Source of the DNA: Calothrix membranacea FACHB-236 | Lineage (GTDB): Bacteria; Cyanobacteriota; Cyanobacteriia; Cyanobacteriales; Nostocaceae | Assembly (NCBI RefSeq): GCF_014696315.1 | Contig: NZ_JACJPX010000042.1 | Location: forward strand, 1 to 64,000 | Length of the DNA: 64,000 nt | Reading direction: 5' to 3' | In this document: positions 37,458-46,828 of the stretch, piece by piece | How positions within the stretch are numbered: the stretch's first letter is position 1 | Layout of the letters: every line of letters begins with the position of its first letter | The notes under the pieces: generated by a model | Seen by the model: only the letters and a program-made list of their open reading frames with translations | Database searches by the model: none | What the model was told of the DNA's origin: nothing | Position numbers and translations under genes: made by a program

Positions 37458-38141
37458 TTACAACAATCCTTGTGCTTGTAATTTAGCCAATGCATCTTCC
37501 GCCGCAGCTTTTGCAGCTTCTTTTTTGTTACTTCCCTTACCTTCTCCATACTCTTTTCCATCTACAAAAACTTTAGCTAAAAACTCTGGCGCATGAGCTA
37601 AACCACCGATTTGAAATGTTTCATATATAGGAGGAGTTGGACTAACGTTGCGTTGTACCCATTCTTGAAAGCGATTTTTAGAATCTACATTAGAACGAAT
37701 CATCACAACTTGTTCTGGTACGGAATCAAATAGTGGTTCTATAATGGCGCGTACTGCTTCGATATTGGAATCGTTATCTAAATAATAAGCGGCTAGAACT
37801 GCTTCAAAGGTACTGCTGAGTAAATTAGGATTTTGGTAGCCACCATCTCGAATTGCACCTTTTCCTAAACGCATCTTTAAGTTTAAATCTATCTCAATAG
37901 CAAACTTTGCTAATTGTTTCTCATCTACGAGTGCAGAACGCCGTCTTGTTAATTCATCTTCTCCCTTTTCTGGATGACGGCTATAGAGATACTCAGCGCT
38001 TAAATAATTTAGCAAAGCATCACCAAGAAATTCTAAGCGTTCGTTGTGTTCGCCTTCGCCTGGATTTTCATGAACATAGGAACGGTGAGTAAGCGCACAG
38101 CGTAACAAGTTTTCATTATGAAATTTTAAAAGCTTGTGCAT
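37458..38141 (-). CDS. rnc: Ribonuclease III
   Basis: The 227-residue protein is of the usual length. The catalytic domain carries the signature NERLEFLGDALLNYLSAEYLY near residues 33-53, with its acidic residues, and TFEAVLAAYYLDND near 112. The double-stranded RNA-binding domain follows with GEGKGSNKKEAAKAAAEDALAKL near the C-terminus. It cleaves structured RNA, including rRNA precursors. It is read alone on the minus strand. The start ATG at 38139-38141 is the natural one for the family. Confidence 0.93.
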   Translation of the reverse strand: MHKLLKFHNENLLRCALTHRSYVHENPGEGEHNERLEFLGDALLNYLSAEYLYSRHPEKGEDELTRRRSALVDEKQLAKFAIEIDLNLKMRLGKGAIRDGGYQNPNLLSSTFEAVLAAYYLDNDSNIEAVRAIIEPLFDSVPEQVVMIRSNVDSKNRFQEWVQRNVSPTPPIYETFQIGGLAHAPEFLAKVFVDGKEYGEGKGSNKKEAAKAAAEDALAKLQAQGLL

Positions 38142-38197
38142 TGTAATGTTTTATCTGGTTAAAAAAAACAATTTTTTGCTGACAATTACAAGTCTTA

Positions 38198-38482
38198 TTA
38201 TCTTAAAAGATGAATTTTAACAATCGCAAAATCTGGTTCATGTTCACTGTTAGGAGGTAATGTAATTGGAGCTTGAAATTGCAAAGTAGCTCTATCTTCT
38301 ACTAACTTAGGTAACTGTTTCCACAGATTTCTTAAACAAGTTTCATGGGCTTTACCCTTCGATACCATTTCGATGATTTCTCCGTTGACTAATTCAATAT
38401 GGTCATCTTCATGGAAAAAACCTAACTCTGTGAGTCTGTGGTATTCGTCTAGAGTGAAGCGTTTAGCCTGAGCAATACTCAT
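38198..38482 (-). pseudogene. Truncated Uma2-family (DUF820) endonuclease
   Basis: The 94-residue product has the N-terminal half of a Uma2/DUF820 protein: FTLDEYHRLTELGFFHEDD, ELVNGEIIEM and PNSEHEPDFAIVK. The family is of about 190 residues with a PD-(D/E)XK fold. The second half, with its E-x-K motif, is missing, because the frame stops after IHLLR. It is therefore probably inactive. The ATG at 38480-38482 is preferred over a TTG one codon earlier. These genes are multi-copy and often decayed in cyanobacteria. Confidence 0.7.
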
Positions 38483-38578
38483 CAATCTTGCTCCTGGGGG
38501 AAAGTTGTCACAACACTTATTCTAAATGGGCCAGAAGCTTGATATGCTAAAAGCCGAGACTAGCTATATTGCCAAACA

Positions 38579-40612
38579 ATGCCTGCGCCTACTATCACCC
38601 CTAAAGTCACTTCCTTCCCGCTGACAGCCGTAGTCGGACAAGAAGCGATTAAATTAGCTTTACTCTTAGCAGCAGTCGATCCTGGATTGGGTGGAGTGGC
38701 GATCGCAGGCCGTCGTGGTACGGCAAAATCTGTGATGGCGCGTGCTATTCACGCCCTGCTACCACCCATTGAAGTTGTTCAAGACTCGCTTAGTAACTGT
38801 GACCCCAATCAACCCCAAGATTGGGACGATCTACTTTTAGCAGAATACGCAGATAAAGATATTCAAGAAGTCCCCACTGCAATTGTCCCTGCGCCTTTTG
38901 TGCAAATTCCCCTCGGGGTGACAGAAGACAGACTCCTCGGTTCTGTGGATGTGGAAAAGTCGGTAAAACAAGGCGACACTGTATTTCAGCCTGGGTTACT
39001 CGCTACAGCCAATCGCGGTGTGCTGTATGTGGATGAAATCAACTTATTAGATGACCAAATTAGCAATCAGCTACTAACAGTATTATCGGAAGGACGCAAC
39101 CAAATTGAACGGGAAGGGATAAGTTTTCAACATCCCTGCAAACCTTTGTTTATTGCTACCTACAACCCAGAAGAAGGCGCATTACGGGAGCATTTGCTAG
39201 ATAGAATTGCGATCGCACTCTCAGCAGATGGAGTATTAGGCTTAGATCAAAGAGTACAAGCAGTTGAACAAGCGATCGCTTATTCTGTATCTCCCCAAGA
39301 GTTCCTAGAACAATATAACGAAGACTTAGACGGACTCAAAACTCAAATTATCCTGGCGCGGGAATGGTTAAAAGATGTCATCATTACCCACGATCAAATT
39401 GCTTACTTGGTAAACGAAGCCATTCGTGGCGGCGTTCAAGGACACCGCGCTGAGTTGTTTGCGGTGCGCGTTGCGAAAGCGGCTGCGGCTTTGGAAGGAC
39501 GCAACACCGTCAACGCAGAAGACTTGCGCCGGGCTGTGGAATTGGTGATTGTCCCCCGCGCCACAGTTGTGCAGACACCGCCACCAGAACAACAAGCACC
39601 GCCACCACCCCCTCCACCACCCCAGCCACCAGAAAATCAAGACGAATCTGAACAAGAGGAACAGGAAGAAGAACAAGAACAAGAGGAACAAGAACAACAA
39701 GAACCACCCAGCATCCCCGAAGAATTTATCTTCGATCCGGAAGGGGTAATCCTTGATGATACTGTGCTTTATTTTACACAGATGGCAAAGAGGCAAGGTA
39801 AGTCTGGTAGCCGCAGTATTATCTTCTCGGAAGACCGAGGACGATATATTAAGCCCATGTTGCCCAAGGGCAAAGTCAGACGCATTGCCGTAGATGCCAC
39901 ACTCAGAGCCGCTGCACCGTATCAAAAAGCACGCAGAGAAAGACACCCTGATCGCAAAGTCATAGTTGAACAGGGAGACATCCGCGCCAAGCGGTTAGTA
40001 CGCAAAGCCGGGGCGTTGGTAGTATTTGTAGTAGATGCTTCTGGCTCCATGGCCCTCAACCGGATGCAATCAGCTAAAGGTGCAGTCATGCAACTTTTGA
40101 CCGAAGCATACCAAAACCGCGACCAAATAGCCTTAATTCCTTTTCGTGGCGAACAAGCAGAGGTATTATTACCTCCTACTCGTTCCATTGCTTTAGCACG
40201 TAACCGTTTGGAAAGACTACCTTGTGGTGGCGGTTCACCCTTAGCGCATGGTTTAACCCAAGCTGTACGCGTTGGGTTAAATGCTCAAATGAGTGGAGAT
40301 ATTGGGCAAGTTGTGGTTGTAGCCATTACCGATGGCCGGGGTAATATACCCTTAGCCCGTTCCTTAGGTGAACCACAGGAACCAGGAGAAAAGCCAGATA
40401 TCAAAAGCGAATTATTAGAAATTGCGGCGAGAATTCGCGCTTTGGGAATACAGCTGTTAGTAATTGATACTGAAAGTAAATTTGTTTCCACTGGCTTTGC
40501 CAAAGAATTAGCACAAACAGCCGGAGGTAAATATTATCATTTACCGAAAGCGACCGATAAAGCAATTGCTGCCATGACTAAAGGTGCGATCGCGGATTTA
40601 AAATCTCGTTGA
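38579..40612 (+). CDS. chlD: Magnesium chelatase subunit D
   Basis: The 677-residue protein inserts Mg2+ into protoporphyrin IX with ChlI and ChlH, the first committed step to chlorophyll. The N-terminal AAA+ domain (about 1-330) has [20 protein letters not shown] and [13 protein letters not shown] linker of alternating proline, glutamine and glutamate runs from about 335 to 385. A von Willebrand A domain has [13 protein letters not shown] near 483, the MIDAS motif. The length and order are the normal ChlD ones. The minus-strand Uma2 fragment lies upstream, so the 96-base gap must hold its promoter. Confidence 0.96.
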   Translation: MPAPTITPKVTSFPLTAVVGQEAIKLALLLAAVDPGLGGVAIAGRRGTAKSVMARAIHALLPPIEVVQDSLSNCDPNQPQDWDDLLLAEYADKDIQEVPTAIVPAPFVQIPLGVTEDRLLGSVDVEKSVKQGDTVFQPGLLATANRGVLYVDEINLLDDQISNQLLTVLSEGRNQIEREGISFQHPCKPLFIATYNPEEGALREHLLDRIAIALSADGVLGLDQRVQAVEQAIAYSVSPQEFLEQYNEDLDGLKTQIILAREWLKDVIITHDQIAYLVNEAIRGGVQGHRAELFAVRVAKAAAALEGRNTVNAEDLRRAVELVIVPRATVVQTPPPEQQAPPPPPPPPQPPENQDESEQEEQEEEQEQEEQEQQEPPSIPEEFIFDPEGVILDDTVLYFTQMAKRQGKSGSRSIIFSEDRGRYIKPMLPKGKVRRIAVDATLRAAAPYQKARRERHPDRKVIVEQGDIRAKRLVRKAGALVVFVVDASGSMALNRMQSAKGAVMQLLTEAYQNRDQIALIPFRGEQAEVLLPPTRSIALARNRLERLPCGGGSPLAHGLTQAVRVGLNAQMSGDIGQVVVVAITDGRGNIPLARSLGEPQEPGEKPDIKSELLEIAARIRALGIQLLVIDTESKFVSTGFAKELAQTAGGKYYHLPKATDKAIAAMTKGAIADLKSR

Positions 40613-40648
40613 GTAGAGATGAGGTAGATGAGGGGGATGAGGGAGAGG
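40613..40648. repeat. Left 9-bp tandem array of the first four-helix-bundle cassette
   Basis: The units are AGAGATGAG, GTAGATGAG, GGGGATGAG and a partial GGAGAGG. The array begins at the base after the chlD stop and ends at the base before the stop codon of the four-helix-bundle gene. Its inverted partner is at 41036-41070. Confidence 0.85.
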
Positions 40649-41044
40649 TTAATGTTTAATTAGCCAAGGTGATGGCTTGTTGATTATGTGTACTAAGCCG
40701 CTAATAACTTTATTGTATGTACCATAGAGTTCTCGGCCTATTTCAATATCCATGTAGTTACACTTAACAGCAAACTCAATCCAAGTCTGAGTCTCCGCCG
40801 ATTCTGCTTCACAGTCATTCAACTTAGCTACAAAAGCTGCTGGATATCTTCTTTTACGCCATCCTTCAGCAAAATTGGCACAAACTGAACGTGAAGAACG
40901 ACGAATCTGATCGGTGAGTGAATAGCGTTCTTCTACTGGAAAATTTTTAGATAGTTCAAAAATATTCATGGCTCCATCAAAAGCCATTTTATATACTACT
41001 AAATCTTTATGGTCTTTAATAACTTTTCCACTATTCTCCCTCAT
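40649..41044 (-). CDS. Four-helix-bundle protein (23S rRNA IVP/S23 family), copy 1
   Basis: The 131-residue protein has the IVP/S23 pattern: DLVVYKMAFDGAMNIFELSKNFP, EERYSLTDQIRRSSRSVCANFAEGW, FVAKLNDCEAESAETQTWIEFA and ELYGTYNKVISGLVHIINKP. This is the fold of the proteins found in 23S rRNA intervening sequences and of the Avd subunit of diversity-generating retroelements. No reverse transcriptase or rRNA gene is nearby. A paralogue lies at 54222-54608. The start codon is inside the flanking repeat array (GGAGATGAGGGAG), and the stop abuts the opposite array. The biological function is unknown. Confidence 0.88.
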   Translation of the reverse strand: MRENSGKVIKDHKDLVVYKMAFDGAMNIFELSKNFPVEERYSLTDQIRRSSRSVCANFAEGWRKRRYPAAFVAKLNDCEAESAETQTWIEFAVKCNYMDIEIGRELYGTYNKVISGLVHIINKPSPWLIKH

Positions 41045-41070
41045 CTCCCTTATCTACCTCATCTCCCTTT
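41036..41070. repeat. Right 9-bp tandem array of the first cassette (inverted)
   Basis: The units are CTCCCTCAT, CTCCCTTAT, CTACCTCAT and CTCCCTTT. They are the reverse complement of the units at 40613-40648. The array overlaps the first three codons of the four-helix-bundle gene and ends five bases before the sigF stop codon. Confidence 0.85.
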
Positions 41071-41075
41071 GCTAC

Positions 41076-41861
41076 TTATGATCCACTAGCTACAGGCTGC
41101 GGTTGCAAATAGCAAATTAAATCTTGAATTCCCTTTTGCAGATATCGCGTTACTGTCATCGGACTGGTGCCAATATTTTTAGCTGCATCTTTACGGGAAA
41201 GTTCTTTTAAAAATACTAATTCAACTGCCATACGTGGCTTTTCTTCTAATAAACTGATAGCGCCTTGTAGTTGTTGGCGTTCTTCTTCTTGTTGCTGAAG
41301 TGTACTAGAACGAGGACAAGGAAGGGCTTCACCTAAAGTTATTTGGCAATCAACATAATGAACTGCTGTAGCATCTAAACTTAAAGGCATCCGATTTTGA
41401 GCAGCTAATTTAGTTTCTTGCCATTCTTGGACAGAGACATGCAACTGTTTTGCAATTTCGGAATCTTTAGGAGGGCGACCTAAAGCAATTGATAATTCTT
41501 TGCGAACCTTTTGCCCCTCATTATATAATTCTTGCCAACGCCGGGGAATTTTTAATAGAGTACTGCGATCGCGCAGAAAATGCAGCATCTCACCACGAAT
41601 ATATGGTACAGCGAAGGAACTAAACGCATATCCTTGGCTGGGATCAAAGCGTTCAATGGCTCTAATCAAACCAAAATAACCGATTTGTTCTAAATCTTCA
41701 TAAGGTTCATTACATTGATGGCTAAATTTGTGAGCCATCTTCCGTACTAAACCAGTATGTAGCTGTACAAGTTGATTACGAAGTTTAATAGAAGGATTCT
41801 GGTGGTATAAGTGTAATAGCTCTATACCATCTATTCGCACAGAGGACTCACTTGCTGCCAT
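41076..41861 (-). CDS. sigF: Group 3 sigma factor, SigF type
   Basis: The product is 261 residues. Region 2 has NQLVQLHTGLVRKMAHKFSH and YEDLEQIGYFGLIRAIERFDPSQGYAFSSFAVPYIRGEMLHFLRD. Region 3 has PRRWQELYNEGQKVRKELSIALGRPP. Region 4 has ELVFLKELSRKDAAKNIGTSPMTVTRYLQKGI. In cyanobacteria SigF supports motility and pilus genes. The frame is open to 42020, but the ATG at 41859-41861 with AAGGAA about nine bases before it gives the length expected for SigF, so the extra 53 codons are probably untranslated. No anti-sigma gene is adjacent. Confidence 0.85.
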   Translation of the reverse strand: MAASESSVRIDGIELLHLYHQNPSIKLRNQLVQLHTGLVRKMAHKFSHQCNEPYEDLEQIGYFGLIRAIERFDPSQGYAFSSFAVPYIRGEMLHFLRDRSTLLKIPRRWQELYNEGQKVRKELSIALGRPPKDSEIAKQLHVSVQEWQETKLAAQNRMPLSLDATAVHYVDCQITLGEALPCPRSSTLQQQEEERQQLQGAISLLEEKPRMAVELVFLKELSRKDAAKNIGTSPMTVTRYLQKGIQDLICYLQPQPVASGS

Positions 41862-42564
41862 ATAAAAATTCCTTTGTTGTAACTCCTTTTTCTGAAAAAA
41901 TGGAGTTGCGTATTTTGTTATCAAGCTGTAATTATTTTCCTTAGACGAGACTGAATAAACCATCGTCGTTTTACTGAACTTATCAGGGTCTCGAAGCTCT
42001 AATTCAGTATTTACACGCATGATTTTTTATTTATCTATGTTGTCGGTGAAATTTATTTTCTCCACAACAATTTGCAGAAGCTGATTACTTTCAGTTCTGG
42101 CAACACACCTTAATTGTTTCTGCTTAAAAATACATACATTTCTCAACGAGTAACTTGCTTGCTGAGTGAAATGGGAAAAAAATACTGCAAATACATCGCG
42201 GAAATAAAATTGCTCATCTTGCTATCAGAGCTAGCTATAACAGCATGTGCGGATATTACCTGATGATTAACAAGTTATCTCAATAGGGCTATTTTGAATG
42301 TTTTTAGTTTGCTTGCTAAATTTTACCTATCCTGACCTTTGCCCTTGAACAGAAAGCACCAAGAATTCTCTGTCAGTACGAACAATACTGTAGAGTTTCC
42401 AAAACCTCAAGACTAAAATTTTTTAAGCACAAAATTATCATTCTGATTTGATAAGTACATCAAAAAACATAATTTATCTAGCCGTACTCCCTGGTTACTA
42501 GCCGCAGATATTGGTAAAAATGAGAGTAAGGCAGAATGTTTATCTGTAAAACACGTTTTTCAAT
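41862..42564. promoter_or_regulatory. Upstream region of sigF and the Bax-inhibitor gene
   Basis: This region of about 700 bases lies between the divergent sigF (minus) and Bax-inhibitor-1-type gene (plus). It contains promoters for both and no supported gene. The stretch 41862-42020 is open in the sigF frame but is probably leader. Confidence 0.4.
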
Positions 42565-43293
42565 ATGAGCAATACCAGCAATTTTCGTGATGCCATTCGT
42601 GAGGCTAAAACTCAAGCCCTCGTTGGCCCCAATGTAATTGCCAATGCCCTTCCTTATGTCGGTGGCGGTCTTGTACTCACAGCACTGGGTACCTACGGTG
42701 GTTTGGGAGTTATCCGTAATCATCCCGGATTATTCTTTCCCACCTTCATTGGTGCAGTAATCCTAGAGTTAGTTTTGTTCTTTGTAGCGCAAAATGTTGC
42801 TGAAAAAGGCAACAAGGGTTTGGCGCTACCACTATTGGCTACCTATAGCCTCTTAACTGGATATACTCTCAGTGGCTTAGTATTTGTCGCCTTGAGAACT
42901 CAAGGTGTTGGCATTCAAGGTATTGGTTTAGCCGCCCTTGGTTGTGGCGTTACTTTTATTGTCGCCCGCCAAATTGGTTCAAATCTTTCTGAACAAGACG
43001 GGATGGCTTTGACTAAAACCATCTCTCTCGGCATCATTGCCTTGGTGGTTGTCTGTTTAACTCAATTTGTGTTTGCTTTGTTCGGTGTCTATACACCAAC
43101 ATGGCTAGAAATTGCCATTTCTGGTTTAGGTGTATTTTTGTTCGCTGGCGCATCTGTGGTTGATTTCTACATCTTGCCACGTACTTATCGCAACGATCAG
43201 TACTTGCCTGCGGCTTTGTCTATGTACCTCACCTACATCAACCTATTCATTTTTATTTTGCGGCTGCTAATTGCCTTGAATGGACGTGATTAA
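42565..43293 (+). CDS. Bax inhibitor-1 (YccA/UPF0005) family membrane protein
   Basis: The 242-residue protein has seven membrane segments and the family pattern: a hydrophilic N-terminal segment, then PLLATYSLLTGYTLSGLVFV, LGVFLFAGASVVDFYILPRTYR and a C-terminal YMLTY-like SMYLTYINLFIFILRLLI. Relatives form Ca2+ leak channels or modulate FtsH-type proteases. It is monocistronic, with a terminator 36 bases after the stop. The start ATG at 42565 is the natural one. Confidence 0.88.
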   Translation: MSNTSNFRDAIREAKTQALVGPNVIANALPYVGGGLVLTALGTYGGLGVIRNHPGLFFPTFIGAVILELVLFFVAQNVAEKGNKGLALPLLATYSLLTGYTLSGLVFVALRTQGVGIQGIGLAALGCGVTFIVARQIGSNLSEQDGMALTKTISLGIIALVVVCLTQFVFALFGVYTPTWLEIAISGLGVFLFAGASVVDFYILPRTYRNDQYLPAALSMYLTYINLFIFILRLLIALNGRD

Positions 43294-43328
43294 GTATCTG
43301 TGGGTAAGTAAGGTTTGATTAATTATGG

Positions 43329-43360
43329 CCGTGGTTGTTCAGGTTCAACCACGGTTTTTT
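43329..43360 (+). terminator. Intrinsic terminator after the Bax-inhibitor gene
   Basis: CCGTGGTTG and CAACCACGG form a nine-base stem with an eight-base loop, followed by six T. Confidence 0.9.
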
Positions 43361-43519
43361 AATTTGTAGGATATTTCAGGTAGCAAGGAGTTTGGTAATT
43401 TTAGCAAGTTATACAAATGCAACGCGAGAACTTGCTCAACTACAGCTAAAATCAAAAAGGCAAATAGAATTAAGGGCAAGTTCCTCACCATCGGGAGCGC
43501 TTTATCTTTAGTAAGCACT

Positions 43520-44642
43520 ATGGATGTCTTAGAACTCAAACGCGAAATCGAAACGTTGTCTTACCGCCTGGGTAAAACCCAGGACTATCTTTGACGTACC
43601 TGCACTGACAGCGAAAATTCAAGACTTAGAACAAATTTCCGCCCAGCTAGAATTTTGGGACGACCAAACCACAGCCCAAGAAACTCTACAAGAACTCAAT
43701 GACCTGAAAGCCCACCTTGAGCAATATCATCAGTGGCAAACTCATCTGGAAGATACCAGGGCTGTAGTTGAGTTGTTGGAGTTAGAAACCGACGAATCGC
43801 TGTTGCAAGAAGCGGAATCTACTATTACTAAACTCAATAGCGAACTCGATCAGTGGGAGTTACAACAATTACTTTCTGGCCCCTACGACGATAAAGGCGC
43901 GGTGTTGACAATTAACGCTGGTGCTGGTGGTACAGATGCTCAAGACTGGGCATTTATGTTGATGCGGATGTATACCCGTTGGGCAGAAGCCCACGGTTAC
44001 AAGGTCACTTTAGCTGAAGAGTCAGAAGGTGACGAAGCCGGTATTAAATCGGCTACCTTGGAAATTACCGGTCGCTACGCCTATGGTTATTTGCGATCGG
44101 AAACTGGTACACATCGGTTAGTGCGGATTTCGCCATTCAACGCCAACGGTAAACGCCAAACCAGTTTCGCTGGGGTGGAAGTTATGCCACAAATAGATAG
44201 TTCTGTACAGCTAGATATTCCAGATAAAGATTTAGAAATTACTACATCTCGTGCTGGTGGTAAAGGTGGACAGAACGTCAACAAAGTAGAAACAGCAGTA
44301 CGCGTTGTTCATATCCCTACTGGTATAGCTGTGCGTTGTACAGAAGAGCGATCGCAATTACAAAATAAAGAGAAAGCACTCACCCGTCTTAAAGCTAAGT
44401 TGTTAGTGATTGCACGAGAACAACGCGCCCAAGAAATTGCCGAAATTCGTGGTGATATGGTGGAAGCTTCTTGGGGTAACCAAATCCGTAACTATGTATT
44501 TCACCCCTACCAGATGGTTAAGGATTTGCGTACCAACACAGAAACAACTGCCATTACTGATGTAATGAACGGCGACCTTGACGCTTTCATTCAAGCCTAT
44601 TTGCGTCAAGAAAACCAGCTTGTAGAAAGTACTCCTGCTTAA
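43520..44642 (+). CDS. prfB: Peptide chain release factor 2, programmed +1 frameshift
   Basis: The first 24 codons ([20 protein letters not shown] and QDYL) end at an in-frame TGA at 43592-43594. After CTT the ribosome skips one T and goes on with GAC in the +1 frame ([10 protein letters not shown]). CTTTGAC with AGGA upstream is the classical prfB frameshift signal. The rest carries [37 protein letters not shown], with the peptidyl-tRNA hydrolysis motif GGQ, and [11 protein letters not shown]. The product is about 374 residues. RF2 reads UGA and UAA. Frameshifting rises when RF2 is scarce, so the gene controls its own level. A start at 43773 would lose the N-terminal part. Confidence 0.95.
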
Positions 44643-44645
44643 GTT

Positions 44646-44707
44646 GGGGACTGGGGATTGGGGGGATGAGGGGGATGAGGGGACAAATGACAAATGACAA
44701 ATGACAA
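44646..44707. repeat. STRR heptamers (ACAAATG) before the AhpD-like gene
   Basis: GGGGACTGGGGATTGGGG-type units are followed by GGGATGAGGGG and then four ACAAATG heptamers at about 44682-44709. The array fills the gap after prfB, and its last unit supplies the next gene's start codon. Confidence 0.75.
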
Positions 44708-45103
44708 ATGACTAATTTAATAGAATACGAACAAGCCAGCGATGAAGTGCGGGCGGTATATGATGACATCCGTGCTACACGCCAGACTGAATATATCAAC
44801 AATTTTTGGAAAGCGATCGCTAATCATCCCCCTACGCTGCAACGCACTTGGCAAACTGTCAAGGAAGTTATGACCAGTCCAGGGGAGATTGATCCATTGA
44901 TGCGTGAACTAATTTACATTGCTGTGAGTGTGACCAATGGCTGTGATTATTGTATTGCTTCACATACAGCATCAGGACGTGCCAAGGGCATGAGCGATAC
45001 GATGTTTGGTGAATTGTTAGCGATTGTTGCTACAGCCAATACAACTAATCGCCTTGCTAATGGCTATCAGATTCCCGTAGACGAGCAATTTAAAAATCAG
45101 TAA
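44708..45103 (+). CDS. Carboxymuconolactone decarboxylase/AhpD-like protein
   Basis: The 131-residue protein has the CMD fold with the redox pair CDYC and the histidine in NGCDYCIASHTASGRAKGM near residue 78. LMRELIYIAVSVTN stands in front and MFGELLAIVATANTTNRLANGY follows. Such proteins are peroxidase-type thiol enzymes or decarboxylases; AhpD-like activity is plausible. The ATG at 44708 lies in the last heptamer of the repeat array, so the repeat contributes the initiation region. No other gene is close downstream. Confidence 0.85.
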   Translation: MTNLIEYEQASDEVRAVYDDIRATRQTEYINNFWKAIANHPPTLQRTWQTVKEVMTSPGEIDPLMRELIYIAVSVTNGCDYCIASHTASGRAKGMSDTMFGELLAIVATANTTNRLANGYQIPVDEQFKNQ

Positions 45104-45919
45104 TAGTCTGGTTTTATGTAGTTGCTATGTATTAAAACACAATATTTTTGTGCTGCAAACTATGCTATTGGAATCAGTTTTTATGCAGAGAAAATACTGA
45201 AGTAGAAAGAGAACAGGGAAGAAGAAATCAAGGTATACGGAGTTTTTGAGCTATCAAATATGATTCTTATACTACAGTGAAGGCAAATAAACTACACATT
45301 ATCAATTGGTATAAAGCTTACTCGACGCATTTCTTAATTTCATACTTCAGCCTAGTCTGCTTCAAGACGCTCTGTACTTATAGAGTGAAGATTTTTTTAC
45401 TAGCTATAGTTTTGTGAAAATCAAGTTTTATGGCTTTATATTAAATCTGAGGATTTTAATGATGTATAAAATATGATTCTTTTAGAAGAGTTGTATTTGC
45501 ATAAATTCAACATATATAAGAATAATATTTGAGTTTTGAAAAAGCTTAGTATAATTTTATTCTTGCTAATCGTTGCGCTTTCTCCTTTCTACGCAAGCAT
45601 TTGCAGGTATCAAACCTAATTGTTATATGTGAGAAATTAGTTACAAATATGGCGCAAAATTTTTAAGCTTGTACTTTTCTATTTAAGCGCAGCAAGTAAT
45701 AAATACAACAAGTTAAATCTCTTGTCATATCATTGTTTTGATGAGTATAAACTGGTAGCATTGATAGAGAATAACCACTGAAAAAAGATAGAATTTGACA
45801 GACAATAGAATATCTGCAAACCTATCGTAAGACAGATGGAAATATTATATAGAAAAAACTAAAATTATTAGAACTAAAGCAAAGGGCATCACGAATCTTG
45901 AGGGTGCAGATACATAGGT

Positions 45920-45959
45920 AAATACAGAGTAAAAAATTATAATTTTTTACTCTGTATTT
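45920..45959. repeat. Perfect 40-bp palindrome
   Basis: AAATACAGAGTAAAAAATTA is followed directly by its exact reverse complement. Each arm has 20 bases, with no loop. It ends in AT-rich sequence on both sides. A bidirectional terminator or a repeat-element remnant is possible. Confidence 0.85.
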
Positions 45960-46412
45960 TGTATTTTGGCTGAGATTTTTGAGTTTGAACAGTATTACTT
46001 AGTAACCCTGATCAACTGCATACAGTAACAAGTACTTGTGTAAAATTAAGTTTATTAGTGGAAAGAAGCAACAGAGAAATCATCTGTGTAATTAATGGTA
46101 TTGAGCTACTTAATATAACTCAATCAGCAATCCCACTTGACAGCAGTGACTACAAGGGGGTGAATCCCTTACCGCGCTTTGGACATCTTACGGTAGGCGT
46201 TAATCTTTTTTAGGTAGTCATCTATACAGCGATGCTACTCTCCGGGAAGTCGTAGAAGCGTCAGCGCTGTTTCAACCTATTCAACCGCGGTAAAACTCCA
46301 CAACAACCATAAAAATCGTTCTTTTTTAGCCTAAGGGAGTTCCAATTAAAAAAATATTCCAAAAATATTCCATTGCTGTGTATGCAGAGGAAGTAGAGGA
46401 GGGCAGTTGCGT

Positions 46413-46529
46413 GGGCGGGTTTCCCACGCCAGTCCGCACAACGGGGAGCCACTGCGGTCTTCTCCCAAGGGGAGACGCTAAAAGCGATGGGGTTTCCCCT
46501 AGTGGAGCAAGTGGCGTGGGAACCCCCGC
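46413..46529. repeat. GC-rich element with inverted ends
   Basis: GGGCGGGTTTCCCACGCCA at 46413-46431 faces TGGCGTGGGAACCCCCGC at 46512-46529. Inside, AAGGGGAGAC and GGTTTCCCCT pair as well. The 117-bp block can form a long cruciform and is much more GC-rich than its surroundings. It is probably a non-autonomous palindromic repeat. Confidence 0.65.
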
Positions 46530-46828
46530 AAGCGGCTGGCTCGACTTGAGCAAACTGACCGTGAAGCATAGGAGAAAGAATCTACTACTCTGAAAATGGG
46601 ATAATTTAATTTGTGGAAGTCCTTAAGCGCTCTATTTTCAAATTAGTGATTTCTTTAACACGTCAACTTTGATATCATTGGCGGGGCGTTAGCTTACGGC
46701 ATAATGTACTTTACTGCCTAAAGTTAGCAATAAACTGTTGCATATTTTTATCTAACTAAATAAATTTACATCAGTAATAATACGCAAGCTATAATCAAAT
46801 AACTCCGGATAAAACTATATTTATTTTC

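Larger units (their letters stand above)
45104..46828. other. 1.7-kb gene-poor region
   Basis: No gene is supported here: the open frames are short and lack coding character. The first part is very AT-rich. A perfect 40-bp palindrome is at 45920-45959. A GC-rich palindromic element is at 46413-46529. Further small inverted stretches occur at about 46170-46200 (CTTACCG/CGGTAGG). The start of the kinase gene at 46829 has AT-rich sequence before it. Confidence 0.6.

Noticed and set aside
39368-39946. Antisense frame of 192 residues on the minus strand over chlD
   Set aside because: It mirrors the Pro/Glu-rich linker of ChlD and gives a leucine/phenylalanine-rich low-complexity product without a family.
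40649-41044. Diversity-generating retroelement accessory protein Avd
   Set aside because: The fold is related, but no reverse transcriptase, template repeat or variable gene is present near either copy.
46261-46593. Short frames around the GC-rich palindromic block
   Set aside because: Frames on both strands overlap and follow the palindrome; none matches a family.
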